This document shows, in pieces, positions 45,905 to 55,800 of a DNA stretch of 64,000 nucleotides. This DNA is from Thermodesulfobacteriaceae bacterium (GTDB taxonomy: Bacteria > Desulfobacterota > Thermodesulfobacteria > Thermodesulfobacteriales > Thermodesulfatatoraceae). Within the stretch, counting starts at the first letter, position 1. Each line of letters starts with the position of its first letter. The translations under genes and the position numbers were made by a program. The stretch covers positions 1 through 64,000 of the forward strand of contig WGCA01000054.1 of assembly GCA_015494065.1 (NCBI GenBank). Reading direction: 5' to 3'. Under the pieces are notes generated by a model, which searched no databases, was not told the origin of the DNA, and was given only the letters and a program-made list of their open reading frames with translations.

Positions 45905-46458
45905 TTTAGGACCTGCCCCGCCCTTACCGGAATGATCATCCTATTGTTTTCCCATTGTATTTCAACCTTTTCGGGCCTTCCGGAAAATCCCTCAGCTTGA
46001 GACCACCAACGGTCATTACGAAAGACTTTAATCCTGAAGTCCTTTAAAGTTCCCAACGAGAATTCTTTGTTTTCCTCACAGGAAAGAATCTCTCCGTAAG
46101 GATAGGGCTTTTCGCAATAAAATAATTCGTTTCCTTGATACCGATACCTTACCTGAACTACACCCCGGTAAATCTCTCCAAAAGAAGTAATGAATCCCAT
46201 ATAAAGGCCGTCTTTCCTCTTTTCCATACGGAAGGAGCGCAAAAATCCCTCGATCTGATGTCGCAAACGGTAGGAGAGAAAGGCCTGATGATTGAGATAT
46301 TCGGCCTCCTGTTGCCGGGTAAGGGCCCCTTGACCAGCGGTGTGAAAAAGCGTAAGCACCGTTCCGAAGACCAGCGAGAGAAGAAAAAACACCAACAGCG
46401 TCTCAAGTAGGGTGAAGCCCTTATTATTTCCGGTAAAGACGGAAGTAAATTCTTTCAT
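45901..46458 (-). CDS. gspJ: Type II secretion minor pseudopilin GspJ
   Basis: 185-residue minor pseudopilin with prepilin signal NNKGFTLLETLLVFFLLSL: Gly before Phe, and Glu at +5. The globular part has Cys pairs (FYCEKPYPYGEILSCEE). It overlaps gspI by 35 nt and gspK by 4 nt. Confidence 0.82.
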   Translation of the reverse strand: MKEFTSVFTGNNKGFTLLETLLVFFLLSLVFGTVLTLFHTAGQGALTRQQEAEYLNHQAFLSYRLRHQIEGFLRSFRMEKRKDGLYMGFITSFGEIYRGVVQVRYRYQGNELFYCEKPYPYGEILSCEENKEFSLGTLKDFRIKVFRNDRWWSQAEGFSGRPEKVEIQWENNRMIIPVRAGQVLK

Positions 46459-46714
46459 TGCCTTCGGTAAGCTGATAAATCTCTTCTTGAACAGTAAAGT
46501 TATGGACTTTGAAGCGGCGGCTTTTTACTTCTACTCCTTCTATGGGTTCTCCGGCCAGAAAAAGCTCAAGCTTTAAGACACCTGCAAAGAGATTTTCGGA
46601 ACGGATCAGAGTACGCAAAGCCAGGGTATGGAGGTAAAGGAGAGCCGAATAGGCGATTGCCAGTATGATAAAAGCCACCAGAACTTCGATGAGCGTAAAC
46701 CCAGCATTTTTCAT
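46424..46714 (-). CDS. gspI: Type II secretion minor pseudopilin GspI
   Basis: 96-residue minor pseudopilin with a canonical prepilin N-terminus (MKNAGFTLIEVLVAFIIL). It is a short member of the family. The start overlaps the gspM stop (ATGA). A separate gspH is not present between gspG and gspI. Confidence 0.82.
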   Translation of the reverse strand: MKNAGFTLIEVLVAFIILAIAYSALLYLHTLALRTLIRSENLFAGVLKLELFLAGEPIEGVEVKSRRFKVHNFTVQEEIYQLTEGNERIYFRLYRK

Positions 46715-47121
46715 TTTATCACCATCCTCACGCTAAAATTCCCGTTTCCAGACCGATCTTCGGCGTAAAAGGCTTTTACTTGGAGATTCTGTGTTCTGAG
46801 CCAGGAAAGAAGCCGTGCAAGCTCCTTCCAGGAAAGTTCCAGTTCCACCTCCACCACGTCATAGACCCCACGCACCGCCTCCGGTTTGAATCCCTGGGAT
46901 ACTAGTTTTTCCTTAAGAACTTCGGCAGAAAAGGAGGACCGTCGAGGAGGAGCTTCAGTTTCAAGTAGATAGGCCAGGTAGCGAAGCCGGCTCCATTCTG
47001 TGAGGAGGAGAGTTTCGGCCTTTTTGACTTCCGATATCAGTAATCCTAGGACCAGAAGGCCCAAGATCACCAAAAATCCTAAAAAAGCCAGGGGATGGTG
47101 TTTAAAATTAGGGACTTTCAC
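46711..47121 (-). CDS. gspM: GspM-like type II secretion assembly protein
   Basis: 136-residue bitopic protein: membrane helix (about 12-32), coiled-coil (EVKKAETLLLTEWSRLRYLA) and a small ferredoxin-like C-terminal domain. Size, topology and place after gspL identify it. The GTG start at 47121 overlaps gspL by 14 nt. Confidence 0.72.
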   Translation of the reverse strand: MKVPNFKHHPLAFLGFLVILGLLVLGLLISEVKKAETLLLTEWSRLRYLAYLLETEAPPRRSSFSAEVLKEKLVSQGFKPEAVRGVYDVVEVELELSWKELARLLSWLRTQNLQVKAFYAEDRSGNGNFSVRMVIK

Positions 47122-48208
47122 CGCCGAATTCTAAGGTTGCGATTTCAATACCACCGGGAATCTTTTTGATTGCAGCAAGTTTTCCCGGAAGTTCCCTGGT
47201 TTTCTCTTCGGGTATTTCTACTTTGATTTTTAGCTTCCCTTCTTCAAAAGTAAGAGACAGAATTTTCGTTCCCTGTGGAAGACCTTCTAGGGCTTCTTTA
47301 AAGAGATGCTGAAATTGTGGCTTTCTAGCTTCTTGTATCAAGGCTTTTAACTGTTTAAGAGGAGCAACTACCGGGGTTCCTGGGTAGTATTCGTGAAAAA
47401 GAGCCCTTTCCCGGGCCTTTAACTCCCGGTGTAGAACAGGGACCCAGAATTTCAAACTTCCCCAAATAAGAGAGGAAAAGACAAGCCCTGCCAGCATGAG
47501 GCCTGTGATTTTACGGGCTTTTTCAGGATCAATCTCAAGAAAATAGGACTGGAGAGCCGGAAGATCACGACCCAGAGTCCCAAAGAGGGCGGCTCCGAAG
47601 GCACTCACTTTTTCCGGGGACACCTCCGGGATCCTCTTTATCTCTTTCCCGGCAAACAATTTTTCCACCTCTGGAGAAAGGCTCCCTCCTCCGGAAAGGA
47701 CCAAAGGACTGGGGACTTCTCCGAAATCAAATTCTCGCTGACCATTAAGGAAACACCTGCAACTGGCAAGTCTTCCTCCCCTGACCCTCACTAGGGTAAC
47801 CTTGCGAAGGCCGAAATCTACTATGGCTCCGTCGGTAAATCCCGTACTGAGAAAGGCCCTGGTCAAAGCGACCGGTTCGGCCTCCCAAAAGTCTCCCTTT
47901 TCAAGCTCTCCTTCGGGCTCAGCTACCAAGACCCTGGCTCTACCTTCTTCCCACCATAATTTCCAGAGAATATTTCGATCCTTTAAAAGCGATAAAATCT
48001 CCTCCCGAAGATAACTTTCAGCCTCCTCTTGACGGGTTATTTCGGGAGGAAGATTTTTCAACAATACCCGGTGGGAAGGGATGAGATATATCTTCCGGCC
48101 ACGGGGAGAGGAGGAAAGGGGGCGATAATAAGAAAGAAGCGGAAATACCAAGAGGGTTACCATTTTAGTGCCGGAAGCTCCTTGATCTATCCCCGTCTGA
48201 AAGATCAA
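47108..48208 (-). CDS. gspL: GspL-like type II secretion actin-fold protein
   Basis: 366-residue protein: N-terminal cytoplasmic ASKHA domain (TGIDQGASGTK) that recruits GspE, one membrane helix (about 234-252, GLMLAGLVFSSLIWGSL) and a periplasmic domain. A TTG start at 48208 is used because it keeps the first ASKHA strand; starting at ATG 48163 would lose it. GGGAG lies 9 nt upstream of the TTG. The gap to gspG is 4 nt. Confidence 0.78.
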   Translation of the reverse strand: MIFQTGIDQGASGTKMVTLLVFPLLSYYRPLSSSPRGRKIYLIPSHRVLLKNLPPEITRQEEAESYLREEILSLLKDRNILWKLWWEEGRARVLVAEPEGELEKGDFWEAEPVALTRAFLSTGFTDGAIVDFGLRKVTLVRVRGGRLASCRCFLNGQREFDFGEVPSPLVLSGGGSLSPEVEKLFAGKEIKRIPEVSPEKVSAFGAALFGTLGRDLPALQSYFLEIDPEKARKITGLMLAGLVFSSLIWGSLKFWVPVLHRELKARERALFHEYYPGTPVVAPLKQLKALIQEARKPQFQHLFKEALEGLPQGTKILSLTFEEGKLKIKVEIPEEKTRELPGKLAAIKKIPGGIEIATLEFGGESP

Positions 48209-48212
48209 GTCT

Positions 48213-48656
48213 CTATGCTCCCTTGGCTAAATTCCAGACCGAAATATCGTCTTCTGTACCTTCTATACCGTCCGGCCCTACGGAAAAGAGTTCGTAGGGG
48301 TGGCCACTTTCACCTGGTGAAAGATAGATAAATTCGTTTCCCCAACCGTCTCGGGGAAGCTCGTCAAGATACTGGTGCCAGCGTTTGGGCACAGGCGGGA
48401 TCTCTGGCTTTTCCACCAGGGCACGAAGCCCCTGTTCAGTGGTAGGATAGAAGCCGTTGTCCATACGGAACTGCTCCAGAGCACCTTTAAGGGCTTTGAG
48501 CTGGATACGAGTACTTTCTAGCCGGGCCTGATCCACCCTGCCCACCACCCTAGGGATAACGACCCCGGCCAGCAACCCCAAGATAATAATCACCACCAGG
48601 AGTTCGATAAGGGTAAAACCTTGCCTGTTTTTCTTCGTCATTTTTTTCTTCGTCAT
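48213..48656 (-). CDS. gspG: Type II secretion major pseudopilin GspG
   Basis: 147-residue major pseudopilin: RQGFTLIELLVVIIILGLLA prepilin signal, and the C-terminal GspG signature (DGWGNEFIYLSPG, calcium-binding region GPDGIEGTEDDI). The ATG at 48656 follows AGGAGG by 7 nt. The first ten codons are a 15-bp tandem duplication (MTKKK-MTKKN). The 5' 107 nt overlap the upstream lipoprotein gene in another frame. Confidence 0.95.
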   Translation of the reverse strand: MTKKKMTKKNRQGFTLIELLVVIIILGLLAGVVIPRVVGRVDQARLESTRIQLKALKGALEQFRMDNGFYPTTEQGLRALVEKPEIPPVPKRWHQYLDELPRDGWGNEFIYLSPGESGHPYELFSVGPDGIEGTEDDISVWNLAKGA

Positions 48657-49476
48657 TTTCTTCCTCCTCGGGAAAAACTACGCGAATTCGTAAAGGTAAA
48701 CTTTCGTGTTTTGCCCCGTCGATGGCTCTTATATTATAAAAGACTGTTCCTTTTAAAATTTCTTGCTCCTGAAAGGAGTTTTGCTTGACCTTAAAAACTT
48801 TACCTTTCCTCTCAACCACATAGCCCACCACGTCCCTCGAAGGACTGGGATCCCACACCAAAACCAGCGCCTTCCCTTTCAAAAAATATCCACCCCCTGA
48901 AGGTGGTAGAGGGGGTTCTAAGTCCTTTATTTCAATCTCAAAAGGCCGGGAAAGGGGACCATAAAGGTCTGGACCAAAAATAACAGCCGCCGAAAAGAGA
49001 TAAGTCTTTCCCAGCAAGAGTTCGTGTAAAGAATGGGTCCCCGGTGAAACTTCGAGGGGGTGCAAAAGATCGGGGTTTTTTCCTTTTTCCCAGACAAAAA
49101 GGGCCACTTTAGGAAAAAGGCTAATGACTTTAAGATCAAGGGCATAGGAGTCTACGCGAAGGATTTTAAGATGGGGATAAACCCGGGGAACTGGTTTTAA
49201 GCATAATGACCTGGCCCCTCCCTTCCAAAAGATTTTTACACACTTATCCTCTGGCTCGACCAGCCATCCACCAGGCCTCTTTTCCACTTTCTTTGCCCCG
49301 TCGAACCGGAAGGTTTCCCCGGGGATTTGTACCACCAGCATTCGGGAGCCAAATTGTACAAAACGTATATCTTGGCCTTGGGGTGGGTTGGGAACATGTT
49401 CTGTAGGTCTCAAAGCGCAACCCCAAAGATAAAGGACCATGAGGAGGAAAAAGAATCTTCCAGACGCCTGTATCAT
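48550..49476 (-). CDS. Lipoprotein with fibronectin-III-like domain inside the T2SS operon
   Basis: 308-residue putative lipoprotein (lipobox LYLWGC, about 15-20). The C-terminal part has fibronectin-III-like sequence (WDPSPSRDVVGYVVERKGK, YNIRAIDGAKHESLPLRIRV). The last 35 residues, including NDEEKNDEEK, are encoded in DNA shared with gspG in another frame. It sits between gspF and gspG, overlapping gspF by 4 nt. No standard Gsp protein has this form; it could be a pilotin-like or lineage-specific envelope part of the system. Function unknown. Confidence 0.7.
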   Translation of the reverse strand: MIQASGRFFFLLMVLYLWGCALRPTEHVPNPPQGQDIRFVQFGSRMLVVQIPGETFRFDGAKKVEKRPGGWLVEPEDKCVKIFWKGGARSLCLKPVPRVYPHLKILRVDSYALDLKVISLFPKVALFVWEKGKNPDLLHPLEVSPGTHSLHELLLGKTYLFSAAVIFGPDLYGPLSRPFEIEIKDLEPPLPPSGGGYFLKGKALVLVWDPSPSRDVVGYVVERKGKVFKVKQNSFQEQEILKGTVFYNIRAIDGAKHESLPLRIRVVFPEEEENDEEKNDEEKQARFYPYRTPGGDYYLGVAGRGRYP

Positions 49477-50483
49477 AATTTCACGGCCGAAGAAATTTCC
49501 ATAATAGGTAAAATAACTGAAATTATGATGTAAGCTACTACCAGGCCTATAAAGAGGATGGTTAGGGGCTCAAGCCATCTTATCGTCCGTTCGATGAGGT
49601 AATCTGCTTCCTTTATCATGATTTCAGAGGCGTTGTGTAACATTTCTGGAAGGGTCCCGCTTTCCTCCCCGATGGCTACCAATTCTACAAGGAATTCGGG
49701 TATGAATCTGTACCGGCGCAAATACCCGCTCAGGGCTTGCCCCTCTTCCAGCTGCTTGGTCACATCTCTTAAAGATTCTCTTACATAGAGATTCTGACAG
49801 CTATTCCCTCCAGTAGCCACAGCCCGGGGCAGAACTACCCCGGCCTCCAGAAGAAGCGCAGTCGTGTAGCTCCACCTTGAAAGGTCAAAATAAAGCCAGA
49901 GGGTCCCCGCCACCGGGATTTTGAGGAGGAGCCGGTGGACTTCACGCCAGCCCTTTCGTTTAACCCACCAGATCCCCCAAACCAATCCTATCGGAAGTCC
50001 CAGCCACATAAACCACCACAGAAATTTAGCTCCCCAGAGGAGGACCTTCGTGAGAAGAGGCAAATCTCTTCCAAAACTTAAAAGAATCTTTCTTAGCTTC
50101 GGTACGATAAATTCAAGCACCACTACCACCGAAAAAATACTGAACCCCATCACCAAGGCCGGATAAATAAGGGCTCCCGTCACCCGGTTCCCAAATTCTT
50201 CCATACGGCTAAGGAGGTCCGAGGCCTTGGAAAATATTTTTTCAAGGCTTTCTCCTGTTTGAGCCGCGATCAACATCTCACAAACGTACTCTGGAAAGAG
50301 CTTGCTCTGACGGAAGGCCCGAACGATATCTTCTCCCCTTTCTATGCTGGTTTTTATTTCAAGAATTTGTTTAGCTTCTTCGGATTTCCGGCGCGAAAGG
50401 AGTTCCAGCGCCCTGGGCAGAGGTAGCCCGCTTTTCAAGAGGACGGAAAGTTCCTTTAAAAGGAGGGAAGGGGAGAACTTCAT
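49473..50483 (-). CDS. gspF: Type II secretion inner-membrane platform protein GspF
   Basis: 336-residue polytopic protein with two GspF repeats (about 5-125 and 205-325) and three membrane helices. Motifs include IAAQTGESLEKIF and AIGEESGTLPEMLHNASEIM. It overlaps gspE by 4 nt (ATGA) and the lipoprotein gene by 4 nt. Confidence 0.92.
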   Translation of the reverse strand: MKFSPSLLLKELSVLLKSGLPLPRALELLSRRKSEEAKQILEIKTSIERGEDIVRAFRQSKLFPEYVCEMLIAAQTGESLEKIFSKASDLLSRMEEFGNRVTGALIYPALVMGFSIFSVVVVLEFIVPKLRKILLSFGRDLPLLTKVLLWGAKFLWWFMWLGLPIGLVWGIWWVKRKGWREVHRLLLKIPVAGTLWLYFDLSRWSYTTALLLEAGVVLPRAVATGGNSCQNLYVRESLRDVTKQLEEGQALSGYLRRYRFIPEFLVELVAIGEESGTLPEMLHNASEIMIKEADYLIERTIRWLEPLTILFIGLVVAYIIISVILPIMEISSAVKL

Positions 50484-51931
50484 TCTTTTTCGGTAACTGC
50501 CAAAAGTTCGGAGGACGTGGTAAGACCAGCCAGTACTTTTTCCAGGGCGTCCTGTCGTAAGGTTTTGAAATTTTTTTTCAGGGCCTCTTTTCGAATTTCG
50601 GCGGCGTTGGGAGTAGTCAAAATCAAATTTTTGAGTTTTTCATCCAGCTCAAGCACCTCAAAAACGCCAATGCGCCCCTTATAACCTGTCCCTAAACAGT
50701 CCTCACAGCCTTTACCTCGGAAAAGATCGATCTGGGCATCTTCCGGGAGCCCGAGCGTCTTTAATTCTTCGGGCGCCGGGCGGTAGGATTCGCGACAGTG
50801 GAGACATATTCTGCGAACCAGGCGTTGTGCAATGACTCCCTCCAAGGAGGAAGCTATCAGGTAGGGTTCAATACCCATATCTACCAAACGGGTTATGGCG
50901 GTAGGGGCATCATTGGTGTGGAGGGTGGAAAGAACTAAGTGTCCGGTAAGGGCGGCATGAACGGCGATCTCTGCTGTTTCAGTATCCCGGATTTCTCCTA
51001 CCAGAATTACATCTGGATCCTGGCGTAAGATAGAACGCAGACCCGCGGCAAAAGTAAGCCCTACCTTGGGGTTGACCTGTACCTGACCGATCCCGCTCAC
51101 CTGGTATTCTACCGGGTCTTCGATGGTGATAATGTTTTTGTGCGGATAGAGTTCGCGTACCAGAAGTAACATAGCATAAAGAGTAGTGGACTTTCCCGCC
51201 CCAGTAGGCCCGGTGGCCAGCACCAAGCCGTAAGGCTTCCGGGCCAAACGTTCCAGCTTGCGGTAATCTTCTTCGGACAGACCAAGTTCTCCAAGCGTAA
51301 GCAGCCGGTTACTCTGTTCAAGGAGCCTGAGCACTACCCGCTCACCAAAAATGGTGGGAAGGACTGAGACACGGATATCAAATTCTCGCTCCCCTATTTT
51401 TATCCGCATGCGGCCGTCTTGGGGAACGAGCTTTTCCGCTACGTTAAGATTGGCCATGACCTTTATACGGGCTACCACCTGGGGGTATAACTGCATGGGG
51501 AATCGTCGGTATTCGTGAAGTACACCGTCCAGACGTAAACGAACCAGCGCTTCCCTTTCTCCGGGGTCAAAATGGATGTCTGAAGCCCCTGCGCGGGAGG
51601 CCCGGATAAGTACCCTATTGATAAGGTTAACCACCGGTGCTTCAGAGTAGTGGTTGAGGAGGTCAAGGGCGCTTTCCCTTTCGCCATACCCGCTTTCCTC
51701 CGCAAGGCTAACCCCTGCCTCCTCTGAGAGCAGGCGTCCCAATCTTTCCGAAAACTCTTCCAGGCTGATTTTGCAAAACCGAACGGGCCTCTGCAGGAAA
51801 AACCTCACTTCTTCCAGGGCTTCTTCGGGTGTCTGTTCCGTAAAGTAAAGACAGGGAGTCTCCCCTTCCCAATCAAGAATCACCCGACGTTTCTGAAAAT
51901 AAGAGGGGCCAAGGAGTATGTTTTGTGTCAT
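50480..51931 (-). CDS. gspE: Type II secretion ATPase GspE
   Basis: 483-residue secretion ATPase: N1E region, Walker A GPTGAGKSTT (241-250), Asp and His boxes (IITIEDPVEYQ, TGHLVLSTLHTND), and the zinc-binding CLHC...CEDC element. All catalytic motifs are intact. It begins the gsp run, 8 nt after the GH114-like gene, so the promoter may lie upstream of that gene. Confidence 0.95.
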   Translation of the reverse strand: MTQNILLGPSYFQKRRVILDWEGETPCLYFTEQTPEEALEEVRFFLQRPVRFCKISLEEFSERLGRLLSEEAGVSLAEESGYGERESALDLLNHYSEAPVVNLINRVLIRASRAGASDIHFDPGEREALVRLRLDGVLHEYRRFPMQLYPQVVARIKVMANLNVAEKLVPQDGRMRIKIGEREFDIRVSVLPTIFGERVVLRLLEQSNRLLTLGELGLSEEDYRKLERLARKPYGLVLATGPTGAGKSTTLYAMLLLVRELYPHKNIITIEDPVEYQVSGIGQVQVNPKVGLTFAAGLRSILRQDPDVILVGEIRDTETAEIAVHAALTGHLVLSTLHTNDAPTAITRLVDMGIEPYLIASSLEGVIAQRLVRRICLHCRESYRPAPEELKTLGLPEDAQIDLFRGKGCEDCLGTGYKGRIGVFEVLELDEKLKNLILTTPNAAEIRKEALKKNFKTLRQDALEKVLAGLTTSSELLAVTEKE

Positions 51932-51939
51932 GGGTTTTA

Positions 51940-52788
51940 TTATTCAAATTCCCAGCAGGCAATACGCCAGGCGTCAAGCTCTGGCCTCTTTTTCATCGAA
52001 GAAAAACCCATGGCGTTGGCTTCCGGGCAGAAATCTTCCGGGTCGAGATAATATTCCACCTGAAATACCGCCTTCCCTTTTTCGATAAAAGGGCGTAATT
52101 TTTCACACTCTCCGTAATAGAAACACTCTTCGTTAAGTGCCCAGTCAAAATAAGGCTCCAAAGCGGGAATCTGATCAAGATCATTCTTGAGTCCCACCGA
52201 TAGCCCACGTTTGTGAGCCTGTTCCGCAAGCCACAAATTATAGTTTAGCTGGTCTTCATAGGTCAGAGGGAAGCCGCTCTCGTTCTGATAGGCGTCCACG
52301 TTATCCGGTTCCACCCCGTCGCATCCCTTCTCCACCGCCAAATCCAAACGGGCTTCTATAATCGGGCCCAGCACATCGAGCCGTCGAATATCAAGCCATC
52401 TTTCATCAGGCCAGTCGACCAAAGGCTCCCCCAGAATTTCTTCCGGGAACTTTTCCGCATCAGGGCGCCAAGGCTCGTAAGTGCCGGCACTAAAGTAACA
52501 AATTACCACTTTCCCCAGCTGGTGCAGTTCTTCTATTACCTCGGGTGGAGTTTCAAAAAGATCCACGTCAAACATTTCCGCCTCCACCGAGGTATCTATC
52601 TCTCCGGTTAACTGCCATTGCCAAGTGGTCCCAGGGGGTGGGCGCCAGATTTTTTTAGAACCTTCTTCCCCATCTGATCCGCCTCCTTCCAAACAACCGG
52701 CAACTATTACTCCTAAAACAGCCATAAGCACCAAAAATTTCCAGGCAGGAAAACAGTAGGCCTTCCTGCCCATTCGGCTAGCATCCAT
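51940..52788 (-). CDS. GH114-like endo-alpha-1,4-polygalactosaminidase, lipoprotein
   Basis: 282-residue lipoprotein (lipobox IVAGC, lipidated C32). The TIM barrel has the GH114 motifs WQWQLTGEIDT, VICYFSAGTYEPWRPD and VEPDNVDAY; the acidic residues in the last are likely catalytic. GH114 enzymes cut alpha-1,4-linked galactosamine polymers. The ATG at 52788 has GAGG 9 nt upstream; the frame extends to a TTG at 52821. It is directly upstream of gspE and is probably co-transcribed, so it may be a type II secretion substrate placed on the cell surface. Confidence 0.85.
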   Translation of the reverse strand: MDASRMGRKAYCFPAWKFLVLMAVLGVIVAGCLEGGGSDGEEGSKKIWRPPPGTTWQWQLTGEIDTSVEAEMFDVDLFETPPEVIEELHQLGKVVICYFSAGTYEPWRPDAEKFPEEILGEPLVDWPDERWLDIRRLDVLGPIIEARLDLAVEKGCDGVEPDNVDAYQNESGFPLTYEDQLNYNLWLAEQAHKRGLSVGLKNDLDQIPALEPYFDWALNEECFYYGECEKLRPFIEKGKAVFQVEYYLDPEDFCPEANAMGFSSMKKRPELDAWRIACWEFE

Positions 52789-52843
52789 AATGACAATCCT
52801 CACCATATCTATTGCAAACAAAGCCTTTCAACTGCATCGTTTT

Positions 52844-52872
52844 AAAAGGGGGGCTATGGCCCCCCCTTTTTT
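52844..52872. terminator. Terminator between the beta-propeller gene and the GH114 gene
   Basis: AAAAGGGGGG (52844-52853) pairs with CCCCCCTTTTTT (52861-52872), giving a strong GC stem with A/T flanks that can work in both directions. It lies at the stop of the minus-strand beta-propeller gene. Confidence 0.8.
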
Positions 52873-55800
52873 AGTATTCTGTGGGACAGGAGCGGATGGT
52901 AATGTTTTTCATGGCCTCGTTATTTTCTTCGTTAGACTCAGGAATTACCCAACCACTGTCCACCACGGCGTGTAAGGTGTGGTGAATGGTACTGTAACAA
53001 GCCTCTTCCGGCACCCGGATCCTGAAGCGTACCAGCTTCCTCTTACCAGCTGCCAAGCCGTCCACGGTCCTCATCCCCAAATCAATAAGAGGCAGGAAAG
53101 GATTCAGATACAGATGGACGTCAAAAGGTATGGTTATGTCCGCCTCGCCTCTGTTCTCAATCAGTACTATGACGATGACAAACCTTCCCGCCCTCCAATA
53201 CCTAGGCGTCAAAATCCTCTTCACCACCAGGTCAGGCAGGGGCCCTGCCATCTCCTCTTCAAAGATTGCCGAGCAGGTCTTGTCGGCATCCATGATGATG
53301 GTGCAGGTTGTGCCTTCACACCCGGCGCAATCTCCCGTCCAGCCTGCGAACTGGTAGCCCTCATCAGGCTCAGCATAAAGGGTGACTTCTGAGCTCTGGT
53401 CATAGGTCTCGGAACAGTCTTCTCCAACAAGACCACAGCTTATCTGGCCACCCTCTTCAGGTACCAGCACGCTTCCATGCTCCGGCACCGGAGCTATAGT
53501 CAGGGTATAAAGGGCTGGCGGAGCCTGAACCGTTATTACTTCCGGCTCAGAAATGGCCTCTTCTTCGTCATCATCTAACACTTTGCACCGCGTCTCATAG
53601 AGACCCGGAGCTTCATAAGTATGCGTAATACTGTTACTATCTGTTACTTCTTCAAATTCGTTATCTCCGTCGAGATCCCATTGATATTCCACGATCTCGC
53701 CGTCGGAATCATAAGCTTGGCAGGTAAAGGTCACGGTAAGCGGCGCCAAACCAGAGGTAGGATCAGCTTCAAGAGACTCTATCACCGGCGGCTCATTGGG
53801 AATCTCCTCAAACTCCGCCGAGCAGGTCTTGTCGGCATCCATGACGATGGTGCAGGTTGTGCCTTCACACCCGGCGCAATCTCCCGTCCAGCCGGTAAAG
53901 ACGAAGTTTTCGCCAGCCATAGCGGTAAGCGTGACCTGAGTGCCTTCTACGAAAGATGACGAGCAGGTCTCGGGGCAATTAAGACCAGCGGGATCGCTTA
54001 TTACCGCACCGTCACCGGTGAGAGTTAAGGTGAGAGTATAAGAAGTTATCGGACTACGATAGACGTATGAAAGATAATCATTGTACTCGTTATAGAAAAC
54101 GATATGGATACCATCCTGAGCGTCAACGTCTAAAGTAGGCCAAGCTATCTCATATCCTATCCTTTCAATACTCCATTCTCTGCCAATTAGACGGGCAAAA
54201 GAGGACTTATAAATTATGAGGGGTTGATCGTCTGAATCAAGGGCAAGAAAAGGTTGACCGCAGCCAGCGGTATCTACCGTTTCAATGGTCCAGTTATCGG
54301 TCCGATATGCATATTTTAAATTGCCGTGATAGGCATCGCAGTAAGCCAAATGGATATTGCCGGAAGAATCAATGGCAAGCGAGGTGTAGTGAAACCACAC
54401 GGCCGGATCATCCGGATCATCCGGAATCTCTATTTCCCAGTTATCACCGTTCTGCCACGCATATTTTATCAATCCATCATCATAATCCTTAAAGGCTATA
54501 TGGGGACGATTTTGCCTGTCTAAGGCCAGGGAAGGAAGTGCAGCTCCATTGGTTTCGGGTACCAAGGTAACTAGCCACCCTTCATAGCTAAACTCAGCAT
54601 AAGCAAGTACATAAGAATCTCCGCTTACCTTGATATATGCTACGTGAGGCCACCCCGTATTATCAAGGGCCAAAGCAAGATCACGCTCATTAACACTGGG
54701 CCAACCTACGTTAGTGTCATCCACTAACCCTTTTATCCATTGGTTACCATCCCAGTGGGCATATTTAATCGTTAAACTTCTATTTTTATAGACGATCCAG
54801 GGGTGATCTTGGTGGTCTATAGCCAAAACCGGAAATCTTCCGTCTTCATTATCTACGATTTTAATAATCCATCTGCTTCCGTTCCAGAAAGCATAACGGA
54901 GATCCTCGTATTTATAGTTAAAAACTATGTGAGGGTGTCCCTGGGAATCCAATTTCATAAAAGGTTGGCGGCTTTCACCCGGCAAGGCCGCTACATCTAT
55001 TATCTCTGGCGTGTTCCATCCCGCTTCAGCTTTGCTGAGGTGGGCTAAAACAGTCTTTTCAACTTCAAAATAGACAATATGCGGATAATTTGAAAAGTCC
55101 AACCCCAGGATAACATCGCGTGCTCCACCATAATAACCCAAATTAGCTACTGTCTCTATATTCCAGGCTCCGTTACAAAATAAAGCATTACAATAAGCAT
55201 ATTTTAACAAATTATCCAAACCATCTTTATAAGCGTAAGCCGCGTGGAGATGGTCATTAAAGTCGACCCATAAAGAGGCAAAAGATATATTTCCACTTTC
55301 CACAGTTTCTGTTGACCATGAACCCTGAGTTTTATCCCAATAGGTATGTATAAAATCCTGAGATACTAAATAACCAATATGAGGCTGATTTTGAGAATCA
55401 AAGGATAATGAAACGTTCTTTTTGTTTTCTGTTCTATTGTCCACAGAATCTATTTGCCATGCACCATTTCGCTTATAAGTATACTTTAAATCATAATATC
55501 CGTTAAAAGGAGAAGACGTGTCAATAAATTCGAAAGCAATCCCTGGTTTATCTTGAGAATCAAGGGCTAGGGAGATCTCTTCATAATGTTCTTCATCTAA
55601 ACTCTCTCCCTGATATACAACTTCTTTTACCCAATTTTCCCCATTTCGATATACATATTTTAACTGAGGAATATGTTCGTTTTTATCACAGTTGAAATAG
55701 ACAATATGGGGATTATCATTTGAATCTAAAGCAATGGAAAGGATATTATCAGAAAAAGAGCTATAATCACACAAGTTGTCGGCTATGACTTCTGAATGCC

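Noticed and set aside
52789-52845. Sigma-54 promoter for the GH114/type II secretion operon
   Set aside because: AGGCTTTGTTTGC has GG and GC only 10 nt apart instead of 12.
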